Assembly: GCA_951799445.1 (NCBI GenBank)
Contig: OX637293.1
Coordinates: forward strand, 3,782,001 to 3,846,000
Origin: Pseudisothecium myosuroides
Taxonomy: Eukaryota > Streptophyta > Bryopsida > Hypnales > Lembophyllaceae
Direction of reading: 5' to 3'
DNA length: 64,000 nt
Shown here: in pieces, positions 36,033 to 46,350 of the stretch
How the letters are laid out: each line of letters starts with the position of its first letter
Position numbering within the stretch: the stretch's first letter is position 1
Notes under the pieces: generated by a model
What the model was told of the DNA's origin: nothing
The model's database searches: none
Seen by the model: the letters and a program-made list of their open reading frames with translations, nothing else
Program-made: the position numbers and the translations under genes

Positions 36033-36182
36033 TGCAGGACAAGAAGATGCACAAGAAACGAAAGGACACGCATGCCACCTCTCCTTCAAAAAAGTCCTCC
36101 AAAGCGGCACATCGTAATGCCGCGGTAGACCGGTAGTAGTTTCAGATTCTAGTGAAGAAGAAGAGAGGCAAGTCCAGAGCAG

Positions 36183-37281
36183 CTTGAGATTGACTCTGTT
36201 GAAGTTGCAAGTGTGTATGACGTGGGCAACTCAGAGTTCAATGCACCATTTGACCTCACGGCTATTCCAGCAGCATTGCGCGATAGTATGCTTGCAACAG
36301 CTCCTGTGCTTTGGGGACGCGATGCTGAGTATGATGACGCATTCTTTCGCGACACGGTGGGGCTCTGCAACTAGGGACCAACTGTGGATGACGTACCAAA
36401 GGTGTATCCATAGATTCTGGAGAACGACATCAAAAAGATCTGGAGGCCGGGAGCCCAGCCAAACCAATACGAGATTGCAAACTGCACCAACAAGAAGCAA
36501 GTGCGGATTTTTTCCCAGCACAATTACTGGGTGTATGGCAACCACCCCGACAACGTGTATTTTGCCATAGGCTACCTAAAGGCTACCTTCGCAACTTTCG
36601 TGCACAGCAAGGACGTCAATTGGGTTGCAGAAGCGCAAGGACATCGTACCAAGCGCCTCGCTAGTGCTTCAAAGAACCCAAGAAAATTCGGACCTGTTGC
36701 GTTGTGTCGGCAGATGGAGGGTTTGTGCACGATCATGGCAAATTTGGCGACTGGAATACCAGCGTGTCGTAGAATGCCCCGAAATGTTCATGCAACAGAG
36801 AGAAAATTGGACGCTGCAAGGGCAATTGAGGCTTCCGTAGCGGAGGCGCTTTGAGCGATTAAGAAAAAGCATGCGGACACATTAAAAGTCATGAGTGAAC
36901 GTTCAGATGAAGAGTATGCAAAGCTTGAATCGGAGAGCAATGCAGCATCTGTGGAGCAAAAAAGGCTCTTTCACTCAGGGACGCTAAGCGAGTACAAGGC
37001 GCAAGCTGAAAAGGCGCGAGCTCTTTCAAAGAAGCTAGCAGAACTACATGAAGAACAAATGATGTCGCGTGCAACCATAACCGATCTTGAGGTAGGGCCC
37101 CTTAATGAAGCAACTGCAGCTCATGACCGGACCACGGTGGACCTTGCTGTTACAGAAGCGGTTCTGAGGAAGGCAAAGCAGAAGAATTTGGTCTTGTCGC
37201 TTGATCCAGTGGAGTTACAATACTGTTTGAGACAAAGTGGTGATGAAATTGGAGTCCATTTTAGTGCGGCACGCATATGAG
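36183..37281 (+). pseudogene. Long single-frame pseudogene with three in-frame stops (coiled-coil protein)
   Basis: One frame stays open for about 366 codons except for TAG 36372-36374, TAG 36411-36413 and TGA 36852-36854. The first part is globular in character (FNAPFDLTAIPAALRDSM, then IFSQHNYWVYGNHPDNVYF). The second part is Ala/Glu/Lys/Leu-rich and probably coiled coil (EKARALSKKLAELHEEQMM). All three stops can arise by one C-to-T change (CAG, CAG, CGA), which fits deamination of methylated cytosine in silenced DNA. A short Lys-rich reading starting ATG 36029 lies upstream in another frame. The family was not recognised. A host gene copy or an element-borne gene are both possible. Confidence 0.6.
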
Positions 37282-38195
37282 CGTCGACAGCTTTATCTAG
37301 ACCCAGAGATTGCAGCTACACGGCCTAAGGCATGCAATTACTTGTACGTTTCATACTGGGAAGATTGGGTGCCTCCAACGTCAGTTTTTGATGTGATTTT
37401 TGTGCTGCATCATGAGGTTGGTGAGGCAACTCAAAACGGGAGAGCATACAAGGAATTGATGAAAAATGGAACTTTTTATTTGCGAGCAGTATACGTGCCT
37501 CGGTCGGGGAACAAGCTATATGGCATCCTGAAGATGCTGCCTCTACCGGAACTGACAAATTTCAAATGGCCGCTCCCTAATATATATACTTCGGAGTTGT
37601 TTCGTAGAAAGTTGGCCGTGGACAAGTAGCAGTGCCGTCCATGTCTAGTGGTTCCTGTCAGTCCACGTGATGATAGATTTGTTTGCTTATACGGATAGTA
37701 TACGGCGGACAAAGTCAATGTATATCTTCAATGATCCATCGGAAAAACTTCTATGTAACTTGATGGACGTTGGGTGGGACGTGAAGTACTCAAAAAGACA
37801 AGATGTTCTAAAGTGCGTAGTGAGCCACAACAGCATGCGATTTCGATATCACCTGGGTCGGCAAATGTTGTATGTCAATTTTCAGTATGTGAGATATAAA
37901 TGCGCAGCTGGGTAGACTTGGATTGCCATTAATCAAGTTGTTGTAGTGGAAATGGTGAGGACAAGAGTGGTATTTGGAGACTATGCTACCAGCAATTGAG
38001 GTGGGTCGAACGTGGTCTGTATCGCACATTCGAAATGAAATTTCGATCTTCTTGTCCAGAGACTCTCTATCGGAAAAGTACGACCTTGTCATTCAACGGC
38101 CCGGTCACCCTGATAAAAAGTTATGTGCTGGTAGGTGTAATGTTGTCTTCTATTGCATCATGAATTATAAGCGGGTAAACCAGAGCCAAAGTTAA
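37237..38195 (+). pseudogene. Continuation of the 36-kb pseudogene in shifted frames
   Basis: Three protein-like frames follow one another: 37237-37629 (contains YLYVSYWEDWVPPTSVFDV and KLYGILKMLPLPE), 37667-37915 (MDVGWDVKYSKRQDVLKC) and 37974-38195 (VGRTWSVSHIRNEISIFLS). They overlap or abut and change frame each time, so they are read as the same decayed gene with indels or lost introns rather than as separate genes. No known domain was identified. Confidence 0.4.
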
Positions 38196-39126
38196 CCTTG
38201 TATTCATTATTTTATAGATAAATATTCGGCATGAAAGAGTCACAGAGATTGGTGCAATGCTAGTTTTCGATTGTCAATTCAAAATTATTACAGTATAGAT
38301 ACCCTGGCGGAAACGATTTAGGATGTTGCATCATGCTTCAGCAACAAACCTCTATAGTTTCATTTTGCTTTATCATAGATGAGTGCTGCCCAAGGTTGAC
38401 AATATACATCATAGAAATAGTGACCAGTTACATTCCACTTCTGTTGCACCTTGGTTATTTGTCATTACAAAACTTTACATACCTTTTGTAAATGATCTTT
38501 TGAAATGACCTTTTGTTCCTCCCCCTTTGAAAATTGGTATGGTGTTGTAACTAGGTTCTATACATTGTTGTTGGGCAATGCAAGTATATGAGATTCGTTT
38601 TCATTCATTTGCTTATTCACTATGACTAAATTGTAATCTTGCTTTTAGTTTTTATGATACAATGATACGATGAAAAATTTGATAGACATTACCTAGACAG
38701 TGAGAAATATGAGCACAAGTGCTTAAACAATCCTCACACGAACTTTGATTGCTTATAGAAATTGTAGTTTTACTCAGATTCATTTAATTTAAACACCATT
38801 GGATGCAGTGTGCATGCTATTTTCTTGAGTAGATCAGAAATTTCAAAAAATGCTTAACATTTTATTTCAAAAGTGTATAATTACAATGAAGAGCAATAGT
38901 AGGTTCCATAAAAAGTTTGCAGCTAAAATGCTATTAACATATATCCTTTGCAGTTATTTGATCACGCCAAGTACTATACTACATTTTATGATGAATCAAA
39001 AATGCCTTGAGAGCAGCCGATCGGAGAGTTTATAATTAAGGTTCAGGGGAAACAATATATCTGCTACAGCGGGCAAGGTACTGAACAACTATACAGACAA
39101 GGATGCTGGTAAGAGGCGATCCAGTC
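38196..39126. other. Spacer, no supported gene
   Basis: AT-rich. The frame at 38850-39035 has no motif. Nothing else seen. Confidence 0.4.
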
Positions 39127-39600
39127 TCAGTCGCACTTACAGATTAGTGGTTTAACTTCCTGCATTGATGGTGAAAGAGCTTGATTAGTCGTTGTTGCAA
39201 CAGAATTGGAAGTTGATTCCGTGAGGTTGTCTGTGGCAGCTGAGGACCCTATATGAACCGACACTGACAACACAATGGGATCACCTTCGTCAGCTTCAAA
39301 CTCAAACACCATACCTTCGGGTTTCAATTACGGTGCATTTGCCCCGTCCGTAGCAGTAAGTCTCTTCAGCTTTTTGACGGTGACTTCAACTTCTCTCTCC
39401 TGATTCTTGTCGAGTTTGCCGTCCCATTGAGCCACCCACCCTGGATCAAGATCAAAGCAACTTGGGCAAAGACGTTCTCCAGAGTCAATCATCTTTGCAA
39501 CACACATGTTGTGGAAGAGACAACCACATGAACCAAGGATTGCTACTTTTGCTACAAATCCTTTACTGTAGATGGAGCAGAATTCACTTACACCAGATTC
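39127..39600 (-). pseudogene. Zinc-finger (RING/PHD-like) gene fragment
   Basis: Reading the minus strand from about 39600, one frame gives FVAKVAILGSCGCLFHNMC and later LCPSCFDLDPGWVAQWDGK, then a Lys-rich segment, a TAA stop near 39330, and an acidic/Ser-Thr-rich tail ending KPLICKCD at 39127. The C-x2-H-x2-C .. C-x2-C spacing resembles part of a RING or PHD finger, with the first metal ligands missing. It is truncated at the left of the protein and has one internal stop. Confidence 0.4.
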
Positions 39601-39638
39601 AATCGCCGTTACAGATTAGCCACTTGGGTATACAAACA

Positions 39639-39896
39639 CTTGGGAACATTACTAGATCAAGCGACAAGTGAGGCATCACTCCCAGATTTTTCAAATATCT
39701 TTTTCAATTGGTATGTTTTTTTACTTGAATGATGAGCGTTTAGACATCCGTGCTACGAATATCTACACTATGCTTGGGAACATCACTAGACCAAGCGACA
39801 AGTGACGCATGACTCCTAGATTTTTCAAGTATCATTTCCAATTGGTACGTTTTTTTACTTGAATGATGAACATTTAGGCATCCGTACTACGAATAT
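39639..39896. repeat. Tandem duplication, 134-bp unit
   Basis: Units at 39639-39772 and 39773-39896 share CTTGGGAACAT, ACAAGTGA.GCAT, AGATTTTTCAA and TTTTTTTACTTGAATGATGA. They differ by scattered substitutions. Smaller direct repeats of TAATTGTAATAGGTCAAA follow at 39953-40032. Confidence 0.8.
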
Positions 39897-40284
39897 ATGA
39901 GCATTGTAAAGCACTGGCTAATAATTAAAACAACCTAATTGTGTTTGGCAATCTAATTGTAATAGGTCAAAGGCTCTTTAAGAGTAAAGTTGTATCTAAT
40001 TGTAAAGGCAATCTAATTGTAATAGGTCAAAGAGTAAAATATTTACACTATTTTGCGGAAAAAAATGGTGAAGGCTAATCGTTATACAATGACACCCGAT
40101 GAGCATGGAAAAACAAGAGGAGAATTAGGACGGTTCACTTTGACAACTTGGATTTTGAAGGCATTTCTAGTGGCTCACATACTCATAGGGTTGAAAAACA
40201 ACTAAATTCAAAAACATATTAATAAAAAAAAAGGTCTTTCTTTCATTGTCTTAGAATTTTTTCAATTTTCTCTAGGGTAAGGTT

Positions 40285-41483
40285 TGAAGCAATATCAAGA
40301 TGTTTGCATGTTGCCAACTCGGCTAGCTATCTTGGAGATCAAGATGTGCCCACTTATGACAAAATGGGACAAGTGCGGTGGCATGTTCACGACATTCGAA
40401 ATAGTTTCAAGCGTAAGTGGAATTTGGGCAAATATATCACCAATGACAAAATGATAATACGGTACAAGGGATTGTATTGTCCAGCTCGATAGTATATGCC
40501 AAAAAAGTCACAAAAGTGGGGAATCAATATTTGATCTTTGGCGGATTCTTCATCAAAATATGTATTCAACTTCGAAATTTATTGTGGAGCCAACCATAAT
40601 AGAGAAAAAGAAATACCAACGGTGGTGCATGCAGAGGGGACTCTGACGCTAAACGTGGTCATAAGTTTGTTGAGTGGTAAATATGAAAAAGGCCATGTTG
40701 TTGTAACGGACAACTTTTTTTCAAGCATTAACTTATTTAAAGCTTAAAATATATAGCACGGGCACTGTTAGATCAAATCGGGTGAACCTCCCAACGGAAT
40801 TGAAGACGGTTCGAAATTGGACCTATTCACCGCAAGGAACATTACAATAGATAATGCATGAATTTTGCGGCATTGCATGTGTTTTATAGAAGGACAAATG
40901 TCCAATTCTTCTTATTTTCATTCATGCATTACCAATCGTGTTTCCGTGTGTGCCAGTCCCAACGGTTCCTCAACGGAATGGAATAGTAAAAGATTCAATT
41001 CTAATCTTGTCTATCCATTTAAAATATGTCTTGTACATGAAGGGCGTAGATGTAGCCGACCAATTGAGAGTCTCATACTCTAGTCAAACGTAGTCACATA
41101 AGTGGTGGCACCGAGTATTTTATTTTCTATTGGATACCATGATAGTAAACATGTATGTCATCTACTTAACAAATTTGCGTCAAATTCGACGTGTCGGAAA
41201 ACCCATGAGTCACCTAGAATTCAAGCTGAACTTGTATGATGTTCTCATACATAATTGGCGTGGCCAAAGAACGGAGGTGGATGAAGAGGAAGAAGCACCA
41301 TGCATTTATTTGCCAACTTTTAGTCGATTAAGGCTTGCGTATTTTGCATGCGGGGATTCTAATCGTAGCTACTATTGTCGGAGTTGCAAACAAATATTTT
41401 TGTATATAAATAAAGGATGTTTCAAAGAATATAATTGTAGGCCCCAAACTCAAAACCAACGCCCTTGTGTTCCAAGAACGTAA
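40285..41483 (+). pseudogene. piggyBac-type transposase relic (DDE_Tnp_1_7)
   Basis: Blocks of plant piggyBac-derived transposase appear in order through three frames. RFEAISRCLHVANS is followed by MIIRYKGLYCPAR (stop just after), ADSSSKYVFNFEIYCG (holding the first catalytic Asp), and VVVTDNFFSSINLF (second Asp). After a decayed stretch come GVDVADQLRVSYSSQT near 41044 (third Asp region), TMIVNMYVIYLTN, and a C-terminal Cys-rich finger (YYCRSCKQIF..KGCFKEYNC). Several stops (for example near 40490 and 40745) and frameshifts show it is dead. Known piggyBac transposases cut at TTAA. TTAA-flanked non-autonomous elements in this window (45428, 57110) are natural former substrates, though a direct link is inference. 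No TIRs were found next to this relic. Confidence 0.88.
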
Positions 41484-41560
41484 GGTGACTTTAGAGTTTC
41501 ACCTTTTTACCTTGTATTTATTATATTCTATAGAAGCCATTACAAATTTTTCTGAGATCA

Positions 41561-41776
41561 CATGTCACTAAGTGCATTATCATGTATTTTGGGGACTTAG
41601 TATACTTAGTAATATAGGATCTTAGAAAAAAAATTACATGTCACTAAATGCACTTACATGTATATGGGGGGATTAGTGCACTTAGTGACACATGATTTTT
41701 TTTTTCTAAGATCATGTGTCACGAAGTGCTCCAACATGTATTTTGGGGAGTTAGTGCACTTAGTAACACATGGTCT
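41561..41776. repeat. Three tandem imperfect-hairpin units
   Basis: Units at about 41561, 41636 and 41713 each begin with CATGTCACTAA-GTGC or a close variant and end GCACTTAGTGACACATG or variant, so each is itself a short inverted repeat around CATGTATTTTGGGGA. Unit period is about 75 bp. Confidence 0.6.
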
Positions 41777-41799
41777 TTTTTTCCTTACCTTCTTCATAT

Positions 41800-42225
41800 T
41801 TTCTCTTTGGTTATATATTTTTTTCTTTCACTTGTCAATTATGTTTTCATGCACCTTTTATGTTTTTTCTTTAGTTGTATACTTTTTTCTTCTACTTAAC
41901 AATTATATTTTTATTAACCTTCTATATTTTATGTTTAGTTGTATATTTTTTTTAACCTAATTGTAGACTATGTTTTCATGCACCTTCTAGGTTTAGTTTA
42001 TATTTTTTTATTCTACTTATGAATTATGTTTTCATGCACCTTCTATATTTTATCTTTAGTTGTATATTTTTTTCTTCCACTTATGAACATAACATGAAGT
42101 TACTTCTATGTTTTAGTTTATAGTTCTATATTTTTTCCTTCCACTTACGAACATAGCATTTTCAACCTCTTATGTTTTATCTTTTTTTTTTATTCCCCTT
42201 ATGAATTGTGTTTATGAGCCTTCAA
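41800..42225. repeat. T-rich minisatellite, about 60-70-bp unit
   Basis: Roughly six to seven degenerate units share AATTATGTTTTCATGCACCTTCTAT, TTTAGTTGTATA and TTTTTCTTC.ACTTA in order, varying in length. Explains the hydrophobic open frames there, which are not genes. (The longest shared block is described by its parts: AATTATGTTTTC then ATGCACCTTCTAT.). Confidence 0.7.
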
Positions 42226-42390
42226 ATTTCTTTTTGGTACCCTCTCTACCTCTTCTCTTCTATTGTCTAAATTTGCTTGGCGTTTCTTCATTTTTTAGAC
42301 ACTTTTGGTGCTTTTTTACTTATATTTTATTGAAATGTCACAAGAGTCCCACAAATCAATAGGCAGACTCATAGCAACAGAAATGATATA

Positions 42391-42577
42391 GCCCCAGGAG
42401 CCCTTGAGGACCGCCTTTCGTCAACAATGTCAGAGGCGCCTTTTGTGTACAGGGAGGGCGACCTAACATTGGAAGGCTGCCCTAAAGCCTATTTCTACTA
42501 CAGAGGTTACAAGCTAGTTTGTATTCCACAATTTATCAGATTTGACATGATTATTGTTGATATTATCCGTTTCTAGT
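42391..42577 (+). other. Short coding-like fragment, unidentified
   Basis: A + frame reads ALEDRLSSTMSEAPFVYREG then KAYFYYRGYKLVCIPQF before a stop. The composition is protein-like, but the piece is isolated between a minisatellite and the truncated gypsy polyprotein. Possibly a piece of another transposon. Confidence 0.2.
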
Positions 42578-43085
42578 CAAGAAAGTACTCCACAAAGATG
42601 TGTATGTGTTGGATTTGGCCAAAAGAGTTGGCAAACCAATACACCCAGTATTCCATGTGTCCCTGCTGAAGAGATATCATAAAGATGACAAAAACTTGCA
42701 TATATGGCAAGAAGACCCTCGCCCACCTCTTAAATATGAACATTGGAATATAAATATGGGGAAGGTCAAAGCAGTCATTGACTCTCGTAAGACAGGAACA
42801 AGAGGTAAGCAATATAAATGCATCATGTATGGTTATAGTCCATTTGAATATGAATGGATAAACCAAGCTTACCTCAAACATGTAAAACACTTAACACATG
42901 AATTGGATGAGAGAAAAAAGAGACTAAAACGAGAGAAAGAAGAATTGGCAAAGTTAAAAGCCAAAAGGACCCGTAAGGGACAAGCTCTCGTGGAGGACCA
43001 TGACATTGTGACCAATGCACAAGGAGATGAAACGGGAAGGGACAGGGTCGAGACCGCTGCTAGGGGTAAACACCGGATGAACTAA
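42573..43085 (+). pseudogene. Ty3/gypsy polyprotein, C-terminal end with chromodomain (5' truncated)
   Basis: Begins inside the integrase C-terminal region: VYVLDLAKRVGKPIHPVFHV followed by SLLKRYH, the classic link between integrase and chromodomain in chromoviruses. A chromodomain-like block follows (GKVKAVIDSRKTGTRGKQYK, then YGYSPFEYEWINQAYL), then a charged, helical tail (KRLKREKEELAKLKAKRTRK) ending at TAA 43083-43085. Gag, protease, reverse transcriptase and RNase H are absent. In the family the chromodomain directs integration into heterochromatin. The PPT and LTR follow about 0.7 kb downstream. Confidence 0.85.
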
Positions 43086-44175
43086 AGAGTTCAAGATAGA
43101 AACCGGAAGTAGTTGGTGAGGACCCCAACCTTTCTAAGGCAGGAGGGGAGAGACAGTTTTTGTGATCCTAGTCCTTGTAGTGACGCAGAGGAGCCAAAGA
43201 AATGGTAAGTCTAGAGATAGAGACTAGTTTTGGAATAGTGAGAAGTGGCCCGACTTCTAGCGTTGGGTGAGAGAGTACTAAGTCTAAGGGTGAACTTTGT
43301 GTTGAACTAAGGGATGGATGCCGCTAAGGAGACCACCCCGGACTTGGTGATATTTGAAAGGGGTGAGCTCAAGCGTGGCGACCTTGAGGTGTGGACACCA
43401 AGCTGCAAGTGGATTCATTTGTGAGGTGTACCTTGGAGCGGGAGCGCATGGTCTGACCAACCATGTCCCAAATGGGTGATCAAGGGAGGAGTTTTGCTAA
43501 CTCTGAACACATTCTACCAGCCGGCTAAAACGTTCCAAAACTTGTTTATGGCATGCAGGATCCCAAGGGGAGGCATTGAAGGAATCCAAATAGAAACTAA
43601 CATATCTAGTCAAGAAAGAAGTTAGTAACCGTAAAGAGCGTCGACTAAGGCATCAAAAGTACTTGATGAAGTGAACACTTGATCTGGGGAGTTGGTCACT
43701 CCTTAAGAAAATAATAAGTGCAGGCTCACCGGGGAAGACTAGAGCGGTGGGTAACCCAAGGCTTTGATGAGGACATCAAATGTTCTAAGTGGAGGAGGGT
43801 GTAACGACCCCTAGACCTTGGACTTGGCATGGGGGTCAGGACTCATTGCTAAAGCAATGCCCATGCTAGGGGAGTGAGGAATGACTCCGGTTGGGAGCGG
43901 GGTGTGAGGCTGAAAGACTCACATGCCCGGTAGGAGGTCTTGTACCTTGGGGGTACAAAGGGGGACACCAGGCCATGTACCCTGGTGTAGGTTGTAACCA
44001 CTCTTGGCTTGGGCCCTCCCAAGTCATGTGACATGGGAGTGCCTGAGACAAGGGGACCCGGGGGTAAGTACAAGTGAGCTCCACGAGTGAGGTCGGGGCG
44101 TCTTAGAGTCTAAGGTAATTGCATTCTAAGTTTAGTAGCCAGGGACTAACTCATTGCCTGTTACTTGCAGGTGAA
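43084..44175 (+). repeat. Left arm of a 1,092-bp inverted duplication
   Basis: Runs from the stop codon of the gypsy polyprotein through its 3' untranslated region, PPT and the first 376 bp of the LTR. Its reverse complement is 48287-49378, exactly the same length. Coordinates of every checked landmark sum to 92462, so there are no indels, and I found no base differences on reading. The intervening spacer is 4,111 bp. Confidence 0.93.
43789..43799 (+). promoter_or_regulatory. Polypurine tract of the gypsy element
   Basis: GTGGAGGAGGG immediately before the LTR start TGTAACG. The PPT primes plus-strand DNA synthesis in LTR retrotransposons. Its position fixes the LTR boundary. Confidence 0.8.
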
Positions 44176-44237
44176 TAGATAGCTACACCCGGGAGTTGGT
44201 GTGAGACGCCACGGGGTTAAGCCTAGACCCCGTGACA
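43800..44237 (+). mobile_element. Ty3/gypsy LTR (438 bp)
   Basis: Starts TGTAACGACCCC after the PPT and ends CCGTGACA. The ends form the expected short inverted repeat (TGTAACG versus CGTGACA with one mismatch). A primer-binding site begins two bases after the end. No obvious TATA box. This LTR therefore has PPT on its left and PBS on its right. Confidence 0.82.
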
Positions 44238-44239
44238 CG

Positions 44240-44251
44240 TAGTATCAGAGC
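44240..44251 (+). promoter_or_regulatory. Primer-binding site, initiator tRNA-Met type
   Basis: TAGTATCAGAGC matches the usual plant PBS TGGTATCAGAGC at 11 of 12 positions and sits two bases after the LTR end. It marks the start of a 5' internal region, though no gag frame follows. Confidence 0.75.
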
Positions 44252-45423
44252 GGTTTAGCTCGGGAGCGCGGCGTGCTAACGGTGCATGGTGGTTTAGAGT
44301 TTTGTTCCCGTGCTTGTTATCTTAGTAAAATTGGTTTTGCTTTTACTCTTCAATGTGAAACTATTTGTGGTTTCAATGTTGTAATGTTTGTATTATAGTT
44401 TTCTTAAATGCAATGGTTCTTCCATTTGTTTCTAGGAACAAAATTATAATGTTAAGAACATATTGAGCATCGTGTTGTAATCTGTTTGTTTTTACTTAGT
44501 TGCTAGCTTGTACATAAGTATCCTAGTGCTATTTGTTTGTATCAAGCACATTTAGGCCATTTGAGTACTACTTGTGCCAAATCAACTAAGTGTGGACTAT
44601 GAAAATCTCCTTCTGTCAATGATGTAAGTGCAGATGTAAGCAACTTGAAAGTAATGAAAAGATTGGAAACAACACAAAATCAAACCGTCAAGATAAGATA
44701 TTGAACCATCTACACATACACCAAGAAGTCCATTATCCACAATTTATACTAATCATAAAGACAAGAGAGACAGATACAACAATAGTGCTTTCCAAGAAAA
44801 AATTTGAAGCAAGAGACTTTGACATCTAAAGGCTTTCAAACCTTTGAGACAACAAGGACCTCTTCTTATTGTCTATGAAATTGTCCACAAATGGAATTTA
44901 GGCTACAAATTTTAGTTGTACACAATTATAATGAAAAATACTAACCTTGATACTATTGTTGATTTTAGGCTGAGGTGAGAAGTTTTGCACTTGCAAACCC
45001 TAAACCTGTTAGGATTAAAATAAATATGAACAAGAAATGTCCAGCACTTCGTGTTACTCAGATATTTACAAAATCCCAAAGTAGACATTTCATCACATCA
45101 TGTACACCTCTCTCCCAGGAACAAACAAAGGTTTTTAAAACATTGATTGCAGGACTTCAGGAAACACATTCAACTAAGCCTAAATAAAAAAATTCTACAA
45201 TGTTAGTTGCATAACTCTTGTTAATTATCACTTTCAAGATGTACCTACTTGAAAGTTGAGAAAATATAAATATTATCAAGTACAATACTAATCATGTATA
45301 GTAAACATCAAAACCAAAAAAAACATAAACAAGCTGGATCATACTAAGAACAGGCCAAAATTCCAACAACCTACTCCTACAAAGTATATCAAAGTATCAA
45401 ACTTAAAGAATGAACCAAGTTAC
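44252..45423. other. Spacer after the PBS, no gag found
   Basis: A gypsy 5' internal region would be expected here but no gag-like frame is visible. A 71-codon frame ending at 45187 (EVRSFALANPKPVRIKINMN...) follows an acceptor-like GATTTTAG at 44961-44968 and looks mildly coding. Its identity is unknown. Confidence 0.35.
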
Positions 45424-45427
45424 TTAA

Positions 45428-46346
45428 CCCCTAAAGAACCGGCATGCAGTTTTGGGCCGTATAGAAATTTTGGGCAGGTCTGTGTGACTAGAGATTTCCA
45501 TATTTTAAGCTGAAATTTTAATAGAAGGTGGGCACAAAGAATATCTTTTATATGCACTAAATTTCAGCACATTTGGAAATAGGAGTCAAAAATTATGGCC
45601 AAATATATTACTTTTCTTTGTAACTGGGCAGTCTGGGCAGCAAGAAAAATTTGGCAAAAATTTGATTTTTTTTGTTTAATATTTTTTTTCTTGTAGATTA
45701 TATTTTTGTCTATCTGGGAAGCTTTGATTCATTTCATTTGGATTTGTTATGAAATAGTTATGAACATTCTTGTTTTTCGAGCAGTTAGTGCATCTTCTTG
45801 AAAAAAATAACTTGTAGGATGCATTTCTAAATGCTATTTTTGCAATTTAAGAAAAAAAATTCTTGTGGTTTAGTTTACTTGCTAGAACAATCTCACCATT
45901 GGGATTAGTGTATTTTAATTCCAACTAAAATATATTAATGTTTTAGATTTTCCTTCTATTTTGTACCTACTTCTATTTAATAAATTTTTTAGGAATGATA
46001 ATTAAGTTTTTTTGAATACTTTTTTTCCCCTAGACTCTCAACTCAATTCTCCACTATAAAGATTTGAAGCACAAAACTCTGTAGTGCAAAAATTTTAAGT
46101 GAAAAATGTTTAAAGTCAAAAAATCTAGTCGCTGAAATACTTGTTTTTTCCACTTTAAACGCAGATATCTTGCAATCTGAGGGATCAAAAATTCTGAAAT
46201 TTTTTCCACACATTCTAATACTAGTTAGGTGTAAGACCCTACGGTGAGATGTGAAAAAAAAACATATTTCATTTTTTTACTCCTTGCTATAGAAATAACA
46301 GTTTTGATGGTTTTTTGGCAAAAAAAAAAGCCTTGGCCTTTAGGGG
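45428..46346. mobile_element. piggyBac-like non-autonomous element, copy 1 (919 bp)
   Basis: Termini CCCCTAAAG / CTTTAGGGG are flanked on both sides by TTAA (45424-45427, 46347-46350), the invariant piggyBac target site. The interior is AT-rich and non-coding. Its reverse complement aligns at both ends with the second copy at 57110-58054 (shared words ACCGTAGG.TCTTA/G, GATTGCAAGATA, GGGCAGC). Confidence 0.88.
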
Positions 46347-46350
46347 TTAA

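Noticed and set aside
41658..41960. Hydrophobic 100-codon + strand frame
   Set aside because: Falls in hairpin repeats and a T-rich minisatellite. The Phe/Leu/Tyr-rich translation is a by-product of low complexity.
43866..44084. 72- and 74-codon frames within the LTR copies
   Set aside because: They appear identically in both inverted arms and have no domain. They are incidental frames in LTR sequence.
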